From assembly GCF_030285625.1 (NCBI RefSeq), contig NZ_CP127294.1, forward strand, positions 7,348,001 through 7,412,000: DNA of 64,000 bases, given 5' to 3'. This stretch comes from Amycolatopsis sp. 2-15. GTDB taxonomy: Bacteria; Actinomycetota; Actinomycetes; Mycobacteriales; Pseudonocardiaceae. Within the stretch, counting starts at the first letter, position 1; each line of letters starts with the position of its first letter. Below are positions 17,666 through 26,684 of this stretch, in pieces. The notes under the pieces were generated by a model that had not been told where the DNA came from, made no database searches, and worked only from the letters and a program-made list of their open reading frames with translations. The position numbers and the translations under genes were made by a program.

Positions 17666-18720
17666 CCGCGGCCGGCGCCGCGGCCGCAGCGGTCTCCGAG
17701 GGTGCCGGCGCCTTGGCTGCGGCCGGTGGTGCCACGGCCGGTGCCGGAATCGCCGGCGAGATGCTCGGCGACGGTGCCGGTGAAGCAACCGGCGGCGAAG
17801 CAGGGGCCGAAGCGTCCGCCGGGGAGTCGGCTGGTGAGGCGGGCGCTGCGCCCACACCAGCAGACCCGCCATCGCCTCCTGCTGCTGCGAAGAGTGCACC
17901 AGCGGCGACCGCACCGGCCGAGGAAGCCCCCGCTGCCAGCCCGGCCAAGGCTTCGGCTGGGTGTAACAGCTTCGCCGGCGCGACGAGCGTCCTGATGGCC
18001 GATGGCTCGACCAAGCCGATCGACCAGGTCCACATCGGCGACACGATCACCAACGCCGAACCAGACGGCCACAACGATGAACAGCACGTTGGTCACGGCG
18101 GTGCACGTCACCACCACCGACAAGTCTTTCGACGACCTCACCTTCAGCACGCCGGACGGGCCGGCGACCATCACCAGCACCGCCCAGCACCTGTTCTGGG
18201 ACGCCACCCTCCACACCTGGCGCGAAGCCGACAACCTCCGTGTCGGCGACGAAGTCGACACCCCGGACAACGGTCACGTCACCGTCGTAGCCACCCGCCT
18301 CTACACCGCCGCGATCATCACCTACAACCTCACCATCGACGACGTCCACACGTACTATGTGCTGGCGGGGACCACGCCGGTTCTTGTGCATAACTGCAAC
18401 AAAATCAAGGGAGATACGAGTTCGAGGATCAGCTGAACCCCGGAAAGACGTATCTTGGCAAGACGAAGAACTTCAATAACCGCTTGCAGGATCATATCAA
18501 CAGTGGGCGCCTCAAGAGTCGTGGAAATGCGACCTGCACGCATGTTTGCGGAACGAATGATGACCTGTTCGTTGCCGAACATCCTCGGATGGAAGAACTG
18601 CGTGATCAGGGAGTCGATCTCTCGAATGACATTGCGTCGCCGGGTAAGAAGATCTTGAAGCAAGGCAAGATGCCGAAAAATTCGAACAACTCAGGCTCCG
18701 GTAGGAGCAGCTCGAAGTGA
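17662..18720 (+). pseudogene. Polymorphic toxin C-terminus: Hint autoprotease plus GIY-YIG-like nuclease, two frameshifts
   Basis: Starts abruptly in an Ala/Gly/Glu-rich linker. A Hint (intein-like) domain begins at CNSFAGATSVLMADGSTKPI with DQVHIGDTI. After a shift near 18060 it continues HVTTTDKSFDDLTFSTPDGP, STAQHLFWD (block with TxxH) and the terminal block YYVLAGTTPVLVHNC. A second shift near 18411 leads into RYEFEDQLNPGKTYLGKTKN and FNNRLQDHI, a GIY-YIG-type pattern (Y-x-F ... YLGKT ... R). It ends in a basic Ser-rich tail. Such PT-Hint proteins release a C-terminal toxin. The whole secretion and linker part is missing, as is the wild-type frame. Confidence 0.65.
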
Positions 18721-19172
18721 CTGATTTCTGGAAGGTCATCGGCTCAAGCTCCGTCCAGGATGAGAGCGAGATCGACTCTGCCCTGGAGCGGATCTCTGGG
18801 GAGCTCAGCGCGCTGGCACCCGATGCCTTGACTCACTTTGTTGAGCGACTGCGGGAGTCGCTTTATCGGATCGACAGGAGGGATCTAGCAGAGGTGCCGG
18901 TGGTGCTTGCCAATGGTTTGAAACTCCCGCAGACGAGCGACCACTTCCTGTATGCGCGATGCGCGTGCATCTTGGCGGGCGAAAGAGTGTACGGCGATGT
19001 CCTGAGTTCTGGCGTCGGATTCGAACGCTTCGGCGCGCCGTTTGGTCAGGAGGCTGAGGGGCTGCTCCACCTGGCGTCGGAGGAGTACGAAAGAAAGACC
19101 GCGTCCAGAATGAATGTCGAGAGCTTTTTCTCGATTGAGTCAAGGTCGAACATTCAGGGATGGGTCGACTGA
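18717..19172 (+). CDS. DUF4240-like immunity protein for the adjacent GIY-YIG toxin
   Basis: 151 residues from the GTG at 18717, whose TG is shared with the TGA of the toxin (GTGA). The start TDFWKVIGSSSVQDESEID and core ERISGELSALAPDALTHFVERL resemble DUF4240/WGR-linked proteins that serve as immunity partners in toxin loci. The rest is acidic and helical. Because the overlap is kept although the toxin is frameshifted, the neutralising gene may still be expressed only by read-in. The pairing is inference from position. Confidence 0.55.
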   Translation: MTDFWKVIGSSSVQDESEIDSALERISGELSALAPDALTHFVERLRESLYRIDRRDLAEVPVVLANGLKLPQTSDHFLYARCACILAGERVYGDVLSSGVGFERFGAPFGQEAEGLLHLASEEYERKTASRMNVESFFSIESRSNIQGWVD

Positions 19173-19205
19173 TCCCTGCTGGAATTTGATTTTCCTGAGG
19201 ACGTA

Positions 19206-19242
19206 CTGCAGGCCCGCCGGAATTGTTCCGGCGGGCCTGCAG
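19206..19242. terminator. Perfect 17 bp hairpin between convergent genes
   Basis: CTGCAGGCCCGCCGGAA and its exact complement flank a TTG loop. It lies 34 bp after the immunity gene and before the convergent gene at 19260, so it probably terminates both. No T-run is needed for such stems in actinomycetes. Confidence 0.75.
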
Positions 19243-19259
19243 GGTCTTTGACGGCAACG

Positions 19260-19568
19260 TCAGCGGACTGCGACTGCTGTAGGTGGGTCGTTGGGGCCAT
19301 CCTTGCCCGGGCCGAGGGTGTCGATGGCGTGGCGCTGGAGGCGGAGTCGTACGTGGGCGTAGACGCCGGCGGCACGTCCTCGCGCGGGAGGCGCCCGGTT
19401 GAACTCGGCCCCCTGATCGTCCTCATCTCGGAGATAGTGCTTGAAGACCGCACGCACTGGCTTCGCGCACCGGCTGCAGCTGCCGGTGGCGTTCTGGGCG
19501 AACCAGCAGGCCACAGGCGAAGCGCGCAAGCGCTCCAACCCGGTGGCCACCGCAGCGTCGGCCGCCAT
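19260..19568 (-). CDS. Small Cys-containing hypothetical protein, start uncertain
   Basis: 102 residues if started at the ATG of 19568: LERLRASPVACWFAQNATGS with CSRCAKPVRAVFKHYLRDED, one CxxC plus an upstream Cys. A good AGGAGG site lies about 35 bases before this ATG and serves a GTG in another frame (VEQSALWEH). A one-base shift may therefore separate the true first nine residues. The style recalls the 16752 protein. Function unknown. Confidence 0.45.
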   Translation of the reverse strand: MAADAAVATGLERLRASPVACWFAQNATGSCSRCAKPVRAVFKHYLRDEDDQGAEFNRAPPARGRAAGVYAHVRLRLQRHAIDTLGPGKDGPNDPPTAVAVR

Positions 19569-19791
19569 GTTCCCATAGTGCGCTTTGCTCCACGTCGTCC
19601 TCCTGCAGCGCCGGGAGAGCTGGCCGTCGCGAGGACTTACACCACCACCTGATCACGAGAGCTGCCACTGCATGCGGAGGTCGGTCGCAAATGCGGCCAT
19701 TCGGGTGCAGACCCGCTCGCGATTCGTCATCGGCGCCGGGTAGCTGCGTTCCGCCCTTGACCCGAATCCACCTCAAGCATCGAGGTGCACG

Positions 19792-20405
19792 ATGATCAGC
19801 CCTGCCCGACCAGCGACGCCTACAGACGCGGTGTCTCCGCGTCGGGCCGGCGCCCGACGTCGCCAGCGAACCGTCGAAGGTCACGGGCTGAGGTTCGCGT
19901 TCTACGGGAGGATGTCCACGGTCGAGTTCCAAGACTGGGAAACGTCGTTGGGGTGGCAGCGAGAGGCCACCGAGGAGACGATCCGAGGGCACGGCGTGAT
20001 CGTGGCGGAGTTCTTCGACGAAGGATGTTCACGTCGGCTGCCATGGCGTCAACGGCCGGCCGCGGCACAGCTGATGGCAGCAACGGAGCAAACGAACCGT
20101 TCGTTCGACGCTGTCGTCATCGGAGAGTACGAGCGAGCGTTCTACGGAGATCAGTTCAACGCCGTGCTGACCGCACTGCGGCGCGGGGAATCCAGCTGTG
20201 GCTCCCGGAAGCGGGCGGTCCGGTGAACCTCGACGACCCCGTCCACCAGGCGCTGATGCTGCTCCTCGGGTTCCAGTCGCGTCGCGAAGTGCTGCGGGCT
20301 CGGCACCGGGTTCTGACAGCTATGCACGTCCAGTCCCGCGTTCAAGGCAGGTTCCTCGGCGGCCGGCCACCCTACGGCTACCGCCTGGCCGACGCTGGCC
20401 CCCAC
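19792..20405 (+). pseudogene. N-terminal half of a large serine recombinase
   Basis: ATG at 19792. After a basic leader the resolvase domain reads LRFAFYGRMSTVEFQDWETS (catalytic Ser in GRMST), SLGWQREATEETIRGHGVIV, AEFFDEGCSRRLPW and SFDAVVIGEYERAFYGDQF. A shift near 20190 continues as GIQLWLPEAGGPVN and ends at the recombinase-domain motif GRFLGGRPPYGYRLADAGPH. There it is fused to a hydrolase fragment. The matching 3' half type is found at 52638. Inactive as it stands. Confidence 0.7.
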
Positions 20406-20892
20406 CCGGGTCGCCAAGGCGGCGCTGCTCAGCGCCGTGCCGCCGCTGATGGTGCAGACGGACGCCAATCCCGACGGCTTGCCCAAGAGCGTGTTCGACG
20501 ACATGCAGGCGCAGCTGCTGGCGAACCGTTCGGAGTTCTACCGGGCCGTCGCTTCGGGGCCGTTCTACGGCTTCAACCGGCCCGGGGTCGAGCCGTCGGA
20601 AGCCATGATCGAGAACTGGTGGCGCCAGGGCATGATGGGTGGCGCGAAAGCGCACTACGACGGGATCGTCGCGTTCTCCCAGACCGACTTCACCGAGGAC
20701 CTGAAGAAGATCACCGTGCCGGTGCTGGTCATGCACGACGACCAGGTCGTTCCCTACGCCGACTCGGCGCCGCTGTCGGCGAAGCTGCTGCAGAACGGCA
20801 CGCTCAAGACCTACGCGGGCTTCCCGCACGGCATGCCGACGACGCAGGCCGAGACGATCAACGCCGACCTGCTCGAGTTCATCCGCTCCTGA
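20406..20892 (+). pseudogene. C-terminal two thirds of a haloperoxidase-type alpha/beta hydrolase
   Basis: Reads VAKAALLSAVPPLMVQTDAN, then PLMVQTDANPDGLPKSVFDD, the signature after the nucleophile elbow in non-haem chloroperoxidases. ITVPVLVMHDDQVVPYADSA (catalytic Asp) and TYAGFPHGMPTTQAETIN (catalytic His) follow, ending at TGA 20890-20892. The first ~115 residues with the GxSxG nucleophile are missing. It is joined at about 20405 to the recombinase fragment, so it cannot be active. Confidence 0.7.
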
Positions 20893-21468
20893 TCGGGCGA
20901 GCACGCGGAGGCCCGCGGGCTCGTACGGCTAAAAGTCGACGAATTCGCGGGTCATCCGCGGGGCCCGCGATGCGTGCCGAGCTCGTTGGATTCGCCGAGC
21001 GGCGGCTGGATGCTCCGGGCAGTGCCATGACCGCGCCCACCGTGCCGAGGGGGCCGGTGCCGGCGGTCCACCCGTGGTCGTCAAGGACGCCGATCTGCTG
21101 GCGCATGTTGCGGATGATGCGGTGGTAGATCCACTGTTGAGGCCCTTTCGGAGCGCTCGCCTGTGTGAGGTTCGGGCCGCGTGCAAATGCCGCGAACGTT
21201 AGAGTGCGAGAGCTGGAGGCACCTCGCGCGTTCCGGTCCGGAGGGGCGCCGCCTTCGTGGCATACCGACCTTGCGCGAACGATGAAGGGCTCGGCGCGGG
21301 GAGGGTGCGGCGCGTTTCCTCCTCGTCCAGCAGCGGGCCTGGAAGCACACATCCCACGGCGGCACCGGTAATTCCCCGGTGGTCGTGATGGTGCCCGGTC
21401 GCTGCCGCACTGCTCCTCACATGTGTCCCGGCCCTCGTTCTTTCGCGTAGCCGACGGGAGAGTTGCTC
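20893..21468. other. Intergenic stretch of 576 bp
   Basis: No recognisable gene. On the minus strand 20960-21150 a frame reads WIYHRIIRNMRQQIGVLDDH, which is protein-like but unassigned. The region ends with GGGAGAG, the ribosome binding site of the GAF-ANTAR gene. Confidence 0.35.
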
Positions 21469-22209
21469 ATGGACAACATGCGGGACGAGTCGTGGCCGAT
21501 GGTGCTCGATGAGGTCACCGGGGCGCTGGAGACGTTGATCGCGGCGCTGGACAAGATCGACGACTCCGCTGTCCTGCTGCACGAGGTGTGTGAGCAGGTG
21601 ATCCGGGCCGTGCCCGGCGTTGACGAGGCCAGCATCACCCTGATCACCGACGGCGTGCCCACCACCACCGCGACGACCAGCGAGGCCGCGGCCGCGCTGG
21701 ACCGCGACCAGTACCTCGTCGGTGACGGACCCTGCCTGCAGGCCGCGCGCACCGGCGCCATGGTGCGGGTATCGATCGCCGACGCCGCCGAGCGCTGGCC
21801 GGTGTTCGCGAAGGACTCGGCCAAGGCCGGATTCGGCAGTTTCCTGTCCGCGCCCCTGGTGGTCAGCGACACACACGCCGGCGCGGTCAACTGCTACAGC
21901 ACCCGCGACCACGGCTTCGCCGAACTCGACGAGAAACTGCTCGACCTCTACACCACCGCCGCCACCGCCGCGCTGCGCACCTACAACCGCTACCAGCACG
22001 CGCACGAGACCGCCGAGCACCTCCGGACGGCCCTGTCCAGCCGTGCGGTGATCGACCAGGCCAAAGGCATCCTCATGCCCCTGCGCCGGATCCCCGCGGA
22101 CGAGGCGTTCACCCTGCTCGTCGAACAGTCCCAGCGGGAAAACGTCAAACTGCGCGACCTCGCCGCTCGGTTCGTCGCCCACGCCACCGGCGTGACACCC
22201 ACGACGTAA
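21469..22209 (+). CDS. GAF-ANTAR transcription antitermination regulator
   Basis: 246 residues from the ATG at 21469 (GGGAGAG 8 bases upstream; the TTG at 21463 is too close to it). A GAF sensor covers about residues 20-175 (QVIRAVPGVDEASITLITDG ... LVGDGPCLQAARTGAMVRV ... GFGSFLSAPLVV ... AGAVNCYSTRDHGF). It is followed by a three-helix ANTAR RNA-binding domain (SSRAVIDQAKGILMPLRRIP, EAFTLLVEQSQRENVKLRDL). ANTAR proteins bind paired hexaloop hairpins in nascent RNA and prevent termination. A decayed paralogue lies at 27070. Confidence 0.88.
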   Translation: MDNMRDESWPMVLDEVTGALETLIAALDKIDDSAVLLHEVCEQVIRAVPGVDEASITLITDGVPTTTATTSEAAAALDRDQYLVGDGPCLQAARTGAMVRVSIADAAERWPVFAKDSAKAGFGSFLSAPLVVSDTHAGAVNCYSTRDHGFAELDEKLLDLYTTAATAALRTYNRYQHAHETAEHLRTALSSRAVIDQAKGILMPLRRIPADEAFTLLVEQSQRENVKLRDLAARFVAHATGVTPTT

Positions 22210-22364
22210 AACAGCCCATAGTCGCCGCCGTCGCTGGCCGGCGGCACCCGCGCGGCGTTGCCCGGCCGCTGACCCACCGAGGTGGGCACCTTTGGGTGCT
22301 ATCCCACAGCACCCACCCGTGTAGCGTCGCGCGCTGCAGGCCCGGGGGTTCCCCAGACCCCGGG

Positions 22365-22976
22365 TCACCGGGCCCGCCTGCCACGTTCTCCGGGCACCGT
22401 TGAACGGGGTGAGTCGTTTCCCACCAGCCGCGAAACCGCCGTCGCCAACGCCGTCCGCTGGGAATCCGGCCACAACGAGGCGTTGCCGGCCTGCGCGATG
22501 TTGCCGTACGTCAACGCGAGGGTCAGGTCGAGCAGCACCTCGGCCGGCAGCGCGGCGGACACCTTCCCCGAGGCCTGCGCCGCCGCGATGCCCGCCACCT
22601 TGTCGGCCATCGCGCGCTCGACCGGAGCCAGGGACGGCAGCAGATCCGGCCGTTCGAGCGCCTGCCACAGGTTGAGCCGCACCATTCGCGGATTGGCGCG
22701 GTAAAAGTCGAACACCTGGCACGCGTACCCCGGCAGGTCCTCGGCGTCGAACATCACCGCGGCCTGCGCCTGCAGCACCTTTTCCGTCAGCACGGCCTCG
22801 AACAGCCCGTCCTTGCTGCCGAAATACGCGTAGATCATGCGCTGGTTCGCGCGTGCCCGCTCGGCGATGCGGCCGACGCGCCCGCCGGCGAGCCCGGCGT
22901 CGGAGAACTCCTCGACGGCCGCGTCGAGGATCCGGCGGCGAGTGGCGGCGGCGTCGCGGGCCGGAACCTCAGTCAT
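22365..22976 (-). CDS. TetR-family regulator
   Basis: 203 residues. The N-terminal HTH is AATRRRILDAAVEEFSDAGL, GGRVGRIAERARANQRMIYA, YFGSKDGLFEAVL. The ligand domain is of the TetR_C type with short helices (VFDFYRANPRMVRLNLWQAL). The ATG overlaps the last 8 bases of the SDR gene, so both belong to one operon. A palindromic site upstream of the SDR (23818-23835) is the likely operator, giving autorepression. Confidence 0.85.
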   Translation of the reverse strand: MTEVPARDAAATRRRILDAAVEEFSDAGLAGGRVGRIAERARANQRMIYAYFGSKDGLFEAVLTEKVLQAQAAVMFDAEDLPGYACQVFDFYRANPRMVRLNLWQALERPDLLPSLAPVERAMADKVAGIAAAQASGKVSAALPAEVLLDLTLALTYGNIAQAGNASLWPDSQRTALATAVSRLVGNDSPRSTVPGERGRRAR

Positions 22977-23784
22977 GGGCCTCCACCGAGCGGCTCAGCT
23001 CCTCCCACCGGTCCAGCTCCGCGAGTTTCCGCTGCTCCGCGGGCCGGATGAAGTCCACGGCCTCGCCTGAGAGCGGCAGCCACAGCGGCGGGTCGGTCAG
23101 CTCGAACACGCTCAGGATGATCGCCGCCGCCCGCGCCGGGTCGACGCCCGGGGCCTGCCCGTTGGCGTGGGCTGTGCGCATCGGCGCCAGCACGGACGCG
23201 TACGCGGGGCTCGGCTCGGGCGCGTCCATCGACGAGTACAGCGACGTCGCCATCGACCCGGCTTCCACCACCGTCACGCGCACGCCGAACCCGGCCGTCT
23301 CCTGGGCCAGCGCCTCGGAGAACCCCTCCAAGGCGAACTTCGCCGTGACGTACGGCCCGAGCCCCGCCGCCGGCGCCAGCCGCCCGCTCACCGACGAGAT
23401 CTGCACGACGTGCCCCGCGCCCTGCTCGCGGAACACCGGCAGTGCCGCGCGGCTGACGTGGACCGCGCCCCAGAGGTTCGTCTCGACCTGGTCGCGGAAG
23501 TCGGCGAGCGGGGTGTCCTCGAGGCTGGAGACGTTGGCGTACCCGGCGTTGTTGATCACGCCGTCGAGCCGGCCGAACTCGTCCACCGCGACCTGCACGG
23601 CGGCCGTGGCGGCCTCGGGATCCCGCACGTCCAAGGCCACCGCGCGGGCCGACTCGGGATACGCCGAGACGAGATCCGCGACCGCGTCGGCGCGGCGTGC
23701 CGTGGCCACGACCCGGTGGCCGGCCTCGAGCGCCGTGACCGCGAGCGCCCGGCCGAGGCCGCGGGAAGTTCCGGTGATGAGCAG
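22969..23784 (-). CDS. Short-chain dehydrogenase/reductase, start codon region damaged
   Basis: The coding frame contains the full SDR fold: LLITGTSRGLGRALAV (TGxxxGxG cofactor site), LDGVINNAGYANVSSL (NNAG), ISSVSGR with YVTAKFALEGFSEAL (catalytic Ser-Tyr-Lys) and AGSMATSLYSS. The frame opens after TGA/TAA codons with no in-frame ATG, GTG or TTG before the motif. An ATG at 23794 is out of frame by one and would encode the expected MSRTLLITG start if two bases were restored. I mark 23784 (CTG) as the first plausible codon. A GTG at 23709 would lack the cofactor motif. Either a rare CTG start or a small deletion is possible. Confidence 0.7.
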   Translation of the reverse strand: MLITGTSRGLGRALAVTALEAGHRVVATARRADAVADLVSAYPESARAVALDVRDPEAATAAVQVAVDEFGRLDGVINNAGYANVSSLEDTPLADFRDQVETNLWGAVHVSRAALPVFREQGAGHVVQISSVSGRLAPAAGLGPYVTAKFALEGFSEALAQETAGFGVRVTVVEAGSMATSLYSSMDAPEPSPAYASVLAPMRTAHANGQAPGVDPARAAAIILSVFELTDPPLWLPLSGEAVDFIRPAEQRKLAELDRWEELSRSVEAHD

Positions 23785-23817
23785 TGTGCGACATGGCCGT
23801 CCTCGGAAGTCCTGAAG

Positions 23818-23835
23818 TAAGTAACTGGATACTTA
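23818..23835. promoter_or_regulatory. Inverted repeat, probable TetR operator
   Basis: TAAGTA ACTGGA TACTTA is a perfect 6-6-6 palindrome 24 bp upstream of the damaged SDR start. Spacing and symmetry fit a TetR dimer site controlling the SDR-TetR operon. Confidence 0.6.
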
Positions 23836-24139
23836 TCAAGGTAACGGAAGACCCTCCGAATTGCCACGGGCTAACTCTCGTCCTCCGTCGGTCGGCCTCA
23901 TCCGACCTGGTCAAGCCGCCGGTTGCGCGCCTCCGGCCCGCCCCGACCACCCCGATGCGGCACGGGGTGTGCTCAACGCACCGCAAGCCCTGCACCCAGT
24001 CCCGTCCCGCGAGGACCAGCACCATCCCGCACCACAGCGCGCCGACCCGCGAGGGGAAAACACGAACAACGGCGCCTTCGGCGCGGCAGTGCCACGCCAC
24101 CGCCGCCGAGATCGTCGAGTTCGGTGAGCGCCGGCGCGC
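23836..24139. other. Intergenic stretch upstream of the SDR operon
   Basis: About 300 bp without a recognisable gene, between the SDR operator and the stop of the acyl-CoA ligase fragment. Confidence 0.4.
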
Positions 24140-24604
24140 TCAGCTGTGAACGGCCTGCCGCAGTACCTTCCGCAGGATCTTGCCCGCGGCCGACTTCGGG
24201 ATGGCGTCGATGAACTCCACCTGCCGCACCTTCTTATACGGTGCCACCCGCTCGGCCACGAACGCCTGCCCCGCGGCCTCGTCCAGCTGCGGTGACCGCC
24301 GGACGACGAACGCCTTGGGCACCTCGCCCGCCTCGTCGTCGGGCACGCCGATCACGGCCGCGTCGGCGATGCCCGGGTGCGTCAGCAGCAGCGCCTCCAG
24401 CTCGGCCGGCGGCACCTGGAAACCCTTGTACTTGATCAGTTCCTTGAGCCGGTCGACCACGTGGAACACACCGGCGCTGTCGACGGTCACGATGTCGCCG
24501 GTGTGCAGGTAGCCGTCGGAGTCGATGGTCGCGGCCGTGGCGGCGGCGTTGTTGAGATAACCGCGCATCACGTTGGGGCCGCGCACCCAGAGCTCCCCGC
24601 GTGA
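24140..24604 (-). pseudogene. C-terminal fragment of an acyl-CoA synthetase (AMP-binding enzyme)
   Basis: Covers only the last ~153 residues: [17 protein letters not shown], then [20 protein letters not shown] (A8 region with TGD), [20 protein letters not shown] (hinge and A8 core), [20 protein letters not shown], and [14 protein letters not shown] with the A10 lysine. This matches 4-coumarate/fatty-acyl CoA ligases. Upstream of about 24604 homology stops in a stretch rich in inverted repeats. The adenylation core is absent, so it is inactive. Confidence 0.75.
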
Positions 24605-24639
24605 CGCGTCTTGGCAGCGACACGGGCCCCGGTCCGACA

Positions 24640-24730
24640 CGCGTACGCCGCCCCGCCGGCGTGCGGGGGGCCTGCCGGGCAAGCATTGCCTGGCGGGACC
24701 GCCTCCACGGGCGGTGGGGCGGCGTACGCG
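24640..24730. repeat. Nested inverted repeats at the edge of the ligase fragment
   Basis: Outer arms CGCGTACGCCGCCCC (24640-24654) and its complement (24716-24730) are perfect over 15 bp. Inside, GGCAA GCA TTGCC forms a second hairpin with flanking complementary bases. The 91 bp can fold into one long branched structure, lies in non-coding DNA and coincides with a rearrangement junction. Bases 24731-24952 hold no gene. Confidence 0.55.
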
Positions 24731-24952
24731 GAAGGGCTGGGCCCACCGTTTGTGGCGATCAGACGGTAGAACACGCGCCGGAGGGTGGGTTGGTGGCTGG
24801 ATGCCCCCGCCTCCGCCGAGGCAGCCGCGGCGCGGCCTGGGCCCGTTCTGGGACGGCATTTCGTGCCGGCACCGGTAACCCGCGTCGGACAACTACCGGC
24901 GGGGTCGAGGGCGCCCTCGACGCCGCCGCCGCGTTCGTTTCCATCGTCCCGC

Positions 24953-25846
24953 TCAGAGCTTCGCGGCTACGGCGCCCGCCATCGTCAGGTAGCCGGAGTC
25001 GCGAGGGTGGATGTTCGGTCCGACCGGAGCCGGATCACACTCGAAGGTCAGTTTGCAGAGGTTGGCGACATTCACCGGAACCTGGCCGTGGCCGGGCAGC
25101 GTTGTCTGGTCGGCGAAGTCGTCGATCCGGTAGGCGGATGCCACGTCGGCGACCCGGAAGCCGGCTTGGCCGTAGGCGGCCGCGAGTAGTTTGTTGAGCT
25201 GGTCGACCACCGTGACCGACTGCATCGCGAGCTGTTGTCCCGCGGCGCCCTGGAGGAACGCCGCCAAAAACGGGTCGTATTCGTTCAGGCCGATGAACCG
25301 GGTGTTCGTACCCGGGTCGGCCTTTTTGAGCGCGGTGACGATCGTGGTCAGGTTGGTCTGGATGTCCGCCAGTCCTCGCTGCAAGCAGGCGGCGTCGATG
25401 CCCGTGGCCGACCCGCAGTCCTCCACGTCGCTCGCGCCGATGCTGATCGTGACCAGCGGAACGTGGCCGCGGTGCTGGGTCAGGAACGTGATCGCGGCAT
25501 CCAGCTGCGACCGGGCGTGGGGGTAGGTGCAGATCCCACCGTTGATCATCGTGGTTGTCGTCTCGCTAGGACAACCGAGTTCGGCCAGGTTCAGGTTCCG
25601 GCCGTGCAGCAGGCTGACAAGTCGCAGACCGGGGAGCAGATCGTGATCGAAGCCGTGATCGGTCGGCCTGCCCACGCCGTGGGCGTCAGGCTGGAAACCG
25701 ACCGACAGAGAGTCCCCGAGAGACAGGTAGTAGTCCGTGCTTCCTGGACTCTGACTCGCCGGCGATGCGGTCGCGACACCGGTGATCGAGAACACCGCGG
25801 CCACGACCACGGCCGGCAGGGCAAGCCATGTGCGTTTCAGTTTCAC
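24953..25846 (-). CDS. Secreted SGNH/GDSL hydrolase (lipase/esterase)
   Basis: 297 residues from the GTG at 25846, chosen because AGGGGA lies 7 bases upstream and because it gives a compact signal peptide (KLKRTWLALPAVVVAAVFSI ... ATASPA). Block I is YYLSLGDSLSVGFQ with the nucleophilic Ser. An Asn-like block and NLNLAELGCPSETT follow. Block V is GPNIHPRDSGY with the catalytic His. Cys pairs (LGCPSE/GGICTY, VEDCG/DAACLQ, NLCKL/FECDP) suggest disulfides, as in Streptomyces-type secreted lipases. It acts outside the cell. An ATG at 25858 is the alternative start. Confidence 0.85.
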   Translation of the reverse strand: MKLKRTWLALPAVVVAAVFSITGVATASPASQSPGSTDYYLSLGDSLSVGFQPDAHGVGRPTDHGFDHDLLPGLRLVSLLHGRNLNLAELGCPSETTTTMINGGICTYPHARSQLDAAITFLTQHRGHVPLVTISIGASDVEDCGSATGIDAACLQRGLADIQTNLTTIVTALKKADPGTNTRFIGLNEYDPFLAAFLQGAAGQQLAMQSVTVVDQLNKLLAAAYGQAGFRVADVASAYRIDDFADQTTLPGHGQVPVNVANLCKLTFECDPAPVGPNIHPRDSGYLTMAGAVAAKL

Positions 25847-26116
25847 TTTTCCCCTCATCGGTCGAACCAAGGACAAGATCCTCAACAGGGGGCACGTTCA
25901 CGACCGCCGGGTGGTTCACGCGGACTTCGTCGGCACCGGGACCGACGAGACGATCATCACCGCGGGCACGTGCTCGCCGCGGACCCCAGCTCCACCGCGC
26001 CGGCACCACCACCGGCACCGTGACAGCCTGCTGCGGCCGCCGTCGCCCGTGTCAGTGACCGCGCGGTGCCATCATGAGCAGCGGCGCCTGAGGATCACCC
26101 GCCGCTCGCGGGGCTG
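25847..26116. other. Intergenic stretch
   Basis: No recognisable gene. It includes the promoter side of the SGNH hydrolase. Confidence 0.4.
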
Positions 26117-26293
26117 GTGATCGCCCCGCTGCTGGCGGTGTCGCTGGTGTCGATCGTCCTGGTCCCGCTCACCCGCCTGGAACCGTTGTGGCGGCTGCTG
26201 GCCGCGGTCTGGATTTGCTGGGTCTGCGCCGGCGGCCTCGTTGCCGCCGCCCGTCCCGATCAGCCGGCAACACCGCCGCCCGTCACGACCTGA
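26117..26293 (+). CDS. Small two-helix membrane protein
   Basis: 58 residues from the GTG at 26117 to the TGA at 26291-26293: VIAPLLAVSLVSIVLVPLTR, then LEPLWRLLAAVWICWVCAGG and a Pro/Thr-rich tail. Two hydrophobic helices with a short basic connection are clear. The frame is open back to a TGA at 26074, but no better start is seen. A hairpin follows at 26373. Function unknown. Confidence 0.45.
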   Translation: MIAPLLAVSLVSIVLVPLTRLEPLWRLLAAVWICWVCAGGLVAAARPDQPATPPPVTT

Positions 26294-26372
26294 CCAACGC
26301 TCAGATGGACATTCACTTCCGTACGCGCCCCCGATGACCACGACGAGTAGTTCCCCAGGAACAAAGAAGGCC

Positions 26373-26390
26373 CGGCCGGAAAACCGGCCG
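26373..26390. terminator. Hairpin after the small membrane protein gene
   Basis: CGGCCGG AAAA CCGGCCG is a perfect 7 bp stem, with three further pairs (GGC/GCC) beyond one mismatch. There is no T-tract. Confidence 0.4.
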
Positions 26391-26570
26391 AGCCTCGAAA
26401 GCCGTTGGGACGGCTGCGAAGCCGCAGCAATACCTGTGTCGCAGCCGTCCCGCTCATAGCGGGATGACACGAGCTGGAAGAACAGGTCCGCGTGACTTGC
26501 GGGCTGGGAACCGGGCTGAACGGATCTGGCTCCGGCCGCCGTGAGACTCGCGCGCTGCGACCTCGCGTGG

Positions 26571-26617
26571 CACCGAACCCCGTACCGTGGAGGAGGCGCG
26601 CGGTACGGGGTTCGGTG
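26571..26617. repeat. 17 bp perfect inverted repeat
   Basis: CACCGAACCCCGTACCG at 26571 and its exact complement at 26601 enclose 13 bases. It is in non-coding DNA about 68 bp downstream of the stop of the minus-strand gene at 26685, so it may terminate that gene. Confidence 0.5.
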
Positions 26618-26684
26618 GAGCGGCTCACTCGGTCGGTCGGCGGGAGAGTGAGCGTCTCTTTTCCGCGGTGGCGGAGACTTTCTT

